From Treponema sp. (GTDB taxonomy: Bacteria; Spirochaetota; Spirochaetia; Treponematales; Breznakiellaceae): DNA of 7,310 nt. Location: assembly GCA_031266255.1 (NCBI GenBank), contig JAISBK010000077.1:1-7310 (forward strand). Direction: 5' to 3'. Positions 5,472-7,310 of the stretch are shown piece after piece. The translations under genes were made by a program, and so were the position numbers. The notes beneath the pieces were generated by a model. It worked only from the letters and a program-made list of their open reading frames with translations, was not told the origin of the DNA and ran no database searches. Numbering within the stretch: the stretch's first letter is position 1; each line of letters opens with the position of its first letter.

Positions 5472-6387
5472 GGCAGATCTCCCGAATGATGTGTGCTCCT
5501 TCAGTCCTCGGATCCCGCAGTTTGAGCCTATGGGCTAATACCGGGGCTGCCATGGTAAGGAGATCCTCATCGGTAACGTAGGCTCTTCCCCGTACCAGGG
5601 CGAGGGATTTAACCGCACAAAGGAAATGCAAGCCTGCCCGGGGAGAAGCCCCAAGCAGGAAACCTCGATGAATCCTGGTATCCCTGACTATATCGGCTAT
5701 GGCTTCCTTTAACGCCTCATGGCAAAACACCTGTCCCACTGCATCTTGAGCTGCTAAAAAATCCCCTTTCTGCATCACCGGTTCCAACTGACTTAACGGG
5801 TATTCCCCAGGATTTTCGGTTAATATAGACAATTCCGCCTCCCGGTCAGGGTATCCCAAGGAAAGACGCATCATAAACCTATCAAGCTGGGCTGCAGGTA
5901 ACGGGAAGGTTCCCTCGCTCTCTATGGGGTTCTCGGTAGCAATGACCACAAAGGGATCCGGTGGATAGTGGGTGGATGCACCAATGGTTACCTGTCGTTC
6001 AGCCATTACTTCAAGCAGCGCGGATTGCACCTTGGGAGTTGTCCGGTTGATTTCATCCGCCAATACAATATTGGCTAAAACCGGGCCTGGGACGAACTGG
6101 AACGAGCGGCTTTCAGGATCAAACACATCAACTCCGGTAATATCATAGGGGAGGAGGTCTGGGGTAAATTGAATGCGCTTAAAGAGCAATTGCCTTCCCT
6201 CTTCATCGGTAATGAGCCGGGAAAAGGTCTTGGCCACGGTGGTCTTTCCAAGCCCCGGATTATCTTCGATAAGCACATGTCCCTTGGCAAGGAGTCCCGC
6301 GGTGAACAATTCAAGAAATTCCCGTTTCCCTCGAATTATCCGGGCAGCCCCCGTGATGAGGGCTTCCGCCGCCTGTTCGCTTCGCAT
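5440..6387 (-). CDS. MoxR-family AAA+ ATPase
   Basis: The 315-residue product shows the full MoxR set: Walker A EDNPGLGKTT (41-50), the substrate-loop region FTPDLLPYDITGVDVF (74-89), Walker B NIVLADEINR (106-115) with TTPKVQSALLEVMAERQVT following, sensor 1 VIATENPIE (148-156), and the arginine-finger segment FPLPAAQLDRFMMR (161-174). The lid domain holds a sensor-2-like GASPRAGLHFLCAVKSLAL. It hydrolyses ATP to remodel or mature partner proteins, most likely with the DUF58 protein encoded next. The open frame extends to 6453, but the ATG at 6387 is preferred: AAGGAAAC lies about 8 nt upstream, the promoter -10 (6422-6417) would fall inside the longer version, and MoxR proteins start about here. 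Length is normal and no defect is visible. This and the DUF58 gene form a two-gene operon. Confidence 0.93.
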   Translation of the reverse strand: MRSEQAAEALITGAARIIRGKREFLELFTAGLLAKGHVLIEDNPGLGKTTVAKTFSRLITDEEGRQLLFKRIQFTPDLLPYDITGVDVFDPESRSFQFVPGPVLANIVLADEINRTTPKVQSALLEVMAERQVTIGASTHYPPDPFVVIATENPIESEGTFPLPAAQLDRFMMRLSLGYPDREAELSILTENPGEYPLSQLEPVMQKGDFLAAQDAVGQVFCHEALKEAIADIVRDTRIHRGFLLGASPRAGLHFLCAVKSLALVRGRAYVTDEDLLTMAAPVLAHRLKLRDPRTEGAHIIREICLARINGIKQG

Positions 6388-6416
6388 AGTTTGTTTCCTT
6401 ATGTTTTTGGTTCTTG

Positions 6417-6447
6417 AGTATAGCATGATACGGGGAAACCCTGGCAA
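6417..6447 (-). promoter_or_regulatory. Promoter of the moxR-like/DUF58 operon
   Basis: On the minus strand, TGC-TATACT (6425-6417) is an extended -10. TTGCCA (6447-6442) lies 19 bp upstream as a suboptimally spaced -35. Transcription would start about 20 bp before the ATG at 6387. The end of the neighbouring transposase remnant is only about 20-30 bp further upstream. Confidence 0.6.
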
Positions 6448-6465
6448 GCCCAAGGTAAACTATGG

Positions 6466-6485
6466 CAGGACAACATCATTTAACT
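6466..6485. repeat. Probable terminus of the ISAs1-family element
   Basis: CAGGACAACATCATTTAACT starts 10 bp beyond the transposase stop (6476-6478) and overlaps it. ISAs1-type ends commonly begin CAG(G)G and lie very close to the transposase stop. The other end is outside the window, so the inverted repeat cannot be checked. Confidence 0.4.
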
Positions 6486-7310
6486 TTACCGAACAAGACA
6501 TCATGCAGAAAATCCTCGCTGAGGATTGCCCTCAGCATTTTCCGGCTCAGTCCAAACCGTTTTTCCGGCCAAAGCATACGTCCCAATACCAGTGTAACCG
6601 GTTCTCTATGGACCACTGTCCCCGAATCAGCCCCCCGACCTCCTCCGCGTCCAGTGACCGGCTGCTGAGGTAATAGTGGGTGCTCACCGTGGTTTCCTCC
6701 CCTTCCGTGCGGGTACACCGATACGGGATGATCGTTTTCAGGTCTTTCCTCTTCCCCTTACTGCCCATCCACTCAAGGTCCTCCTCCGTCAACACCTCCC
6801 CCGCCACTCTATCCGGCCGTGATCCTTCTCAAAATAGTCCTTCACTTCACGATAGGTCTCCGGTTGATTTTCCTTCAAAGAAAGCACGTAATCCGCCCTT
6901 TTCTCCCGAATCTTCTTCGCTATCTCCCGCTGACACCCCATCGCGTCTAAAAGTTCCGGTATCGCCGTGATTTCATTGCTTTTCTCCTCCGTTGCTACTT
7001 GCCCCAGCACCAGATTTTGCGCCCCCACCCATGCGCTGACTAGGTGAGCCGCTTTCTTCCCTTTCCGCTTGCACGCGCTCCCGCATATCGCCTTCCCGTC
7101 GATGTTGATCTCTCCTCCACCAACCTCCCTGACCTCTTCAAGCCATTTCCCCAGACACGCGGCTAGTTCCGTTGGATGTATCCGGGTAAATAGCCGGGAA
7201 AACGTCTGCTCTTCCGGTATCCCATGGGGCAATTCCAGAAACGTTTTGAAGAAATCCAGCTTCGCCTTGCCGAAATCCTCCATAACGCGGTATTCACCCC
7301 ATCCCGCCAC
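6476..7310 (-). pseudogene. ISAs1-family transposase, frameshifted and internally deleted (N-terminus outside window)
   Basis: Three consecutive pieces in shifting frames make up one gene. Piece 1 (7310-6789) carries DFGKAKLDFFKTFLELPHGI, the first catalytic Asp in INIDGKAICGS, and AMGCQREIAKKIREKRADYV. Piece 2 (about 6807-6547) carries RTEGEETTVSTHYYLSSRSL and the catalytic Glu in RGQWSIENRLHWYWDVCFG. Piece 3 (about 6550-6476) carries SRKMLRAILSEDFLHDVLFG. These are hallmarks of the ISAs1 (H-repeat-associated) family. Piece 1 joins AIPELLD straight to AMGCQ; the family normally has a further ~12 residues ending in a strand such as VTID, so an in-frame deletion has removed the setting of the second Asp. 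The first frameshift is near 6795-6810 and the second near 6550-6570, where a normal tail of about 20 more residues also seems missing. The gene is dead. It is read toward the MoxR operon promoter on the same strand. Confidence 0.8.

Noticed and set aside
4427..5538. Several plus-strand open frames of 68-159 codons opposite the DUF58 gene
   Set aside because: They lie antisense to a gene with clear family motifs and have proline/arginine/glycine-rich shadow translations with no ribosome binding sites or domains.
6169..6970. Plus-strand open frames opposite the MoxR start and the transposase remnant
   Set aside because: Low-complexity shadow translations (Ser/Pro/Arg rich) antisense to recognisable coding sequence.
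1..7310. CRISPR array, riboswitch or toxin-antitoxin pair
   Set aside because: No regularly spaced repeats, no recognisable riboswitch core and no paired small genes with coupled starts were found on either strand.

Overview
The window looks like chromosomal DNA of a Gram-negative-type bacterium, most likely a termite-gut-like Treponema (spirochaete). This is an inference from recalled similarity of three things: the integrase N-terminus (MPRLPRPFIIEKRKN), the papain-like protease with a trailing C-terminal domain, and the MoxR/DUF58 pair. It is not a database result. GC content is mixed: the household genes and two of the insertion sequences are moderately GC-rich, while about 1540-1775 and 2580-3175 are clearly AT-rich.

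Layout. 1-176: the 3' end of an unrecognised gene with an in-frame amber codon. 191-1543: a complete IS1202/ISNCY-type insertion sequence (209-1525) with inverted ends, doubled subterminal motifs and an 18-bp target duplication (17/18 identical). Its transposase is split by a -1 shift at a run of seven G. The insertion stops exactly at the -35 box of a tRNA-Gly(CCC) gene (1597-1667), whose promoter remains excellent. About 125 bp downstream is the 5' remnant of a tyrosine recombinase (1793-2143), the usual layout of an integrative element at a tRNA. It is cut off by an IS1-like segment (about 2139-3120). That segment contains an intact ORF (2218-3009) whose first ~121 residues are IS1 transposase (zinc ribbon plus HTH) and whose last ~142 residues are an unrelated, AT-rich, three-repeat helical module. 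The ORF ends inside one arm of a 133-bp palindromic MITE-like element (2988-3120).

3176-4169 holds a secreted papain-like (C1A) protease gene broken by at least one deletion. It converges, with 9 bp between stop codons, on a two-gene minus-strand operon: a MoxR-family AAA+ ATPase (6387-5440) followed by a DUF58 membrane protein (5471-4179, TTG start, 32-nt overlap). This pair is the one clearly healthy, vertically maintained unit here. It probably works as an ATPase chaperone plus membrane-anchored partner in envelope stress or protein-complex maturation. Upstream of its promoter lies an ISAs1-family transposase remnant (7310-6476) with two frameshifts and apparent internal deletions.

Taken together this is a decaying accessory island around a tRNA gene next to a conserved operon. 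At least three unrelated insertion sequences and several broken genes accumulate here. The most unusual object is the chimeric IS1/repeat-module ORF framed by IS1-like ends.
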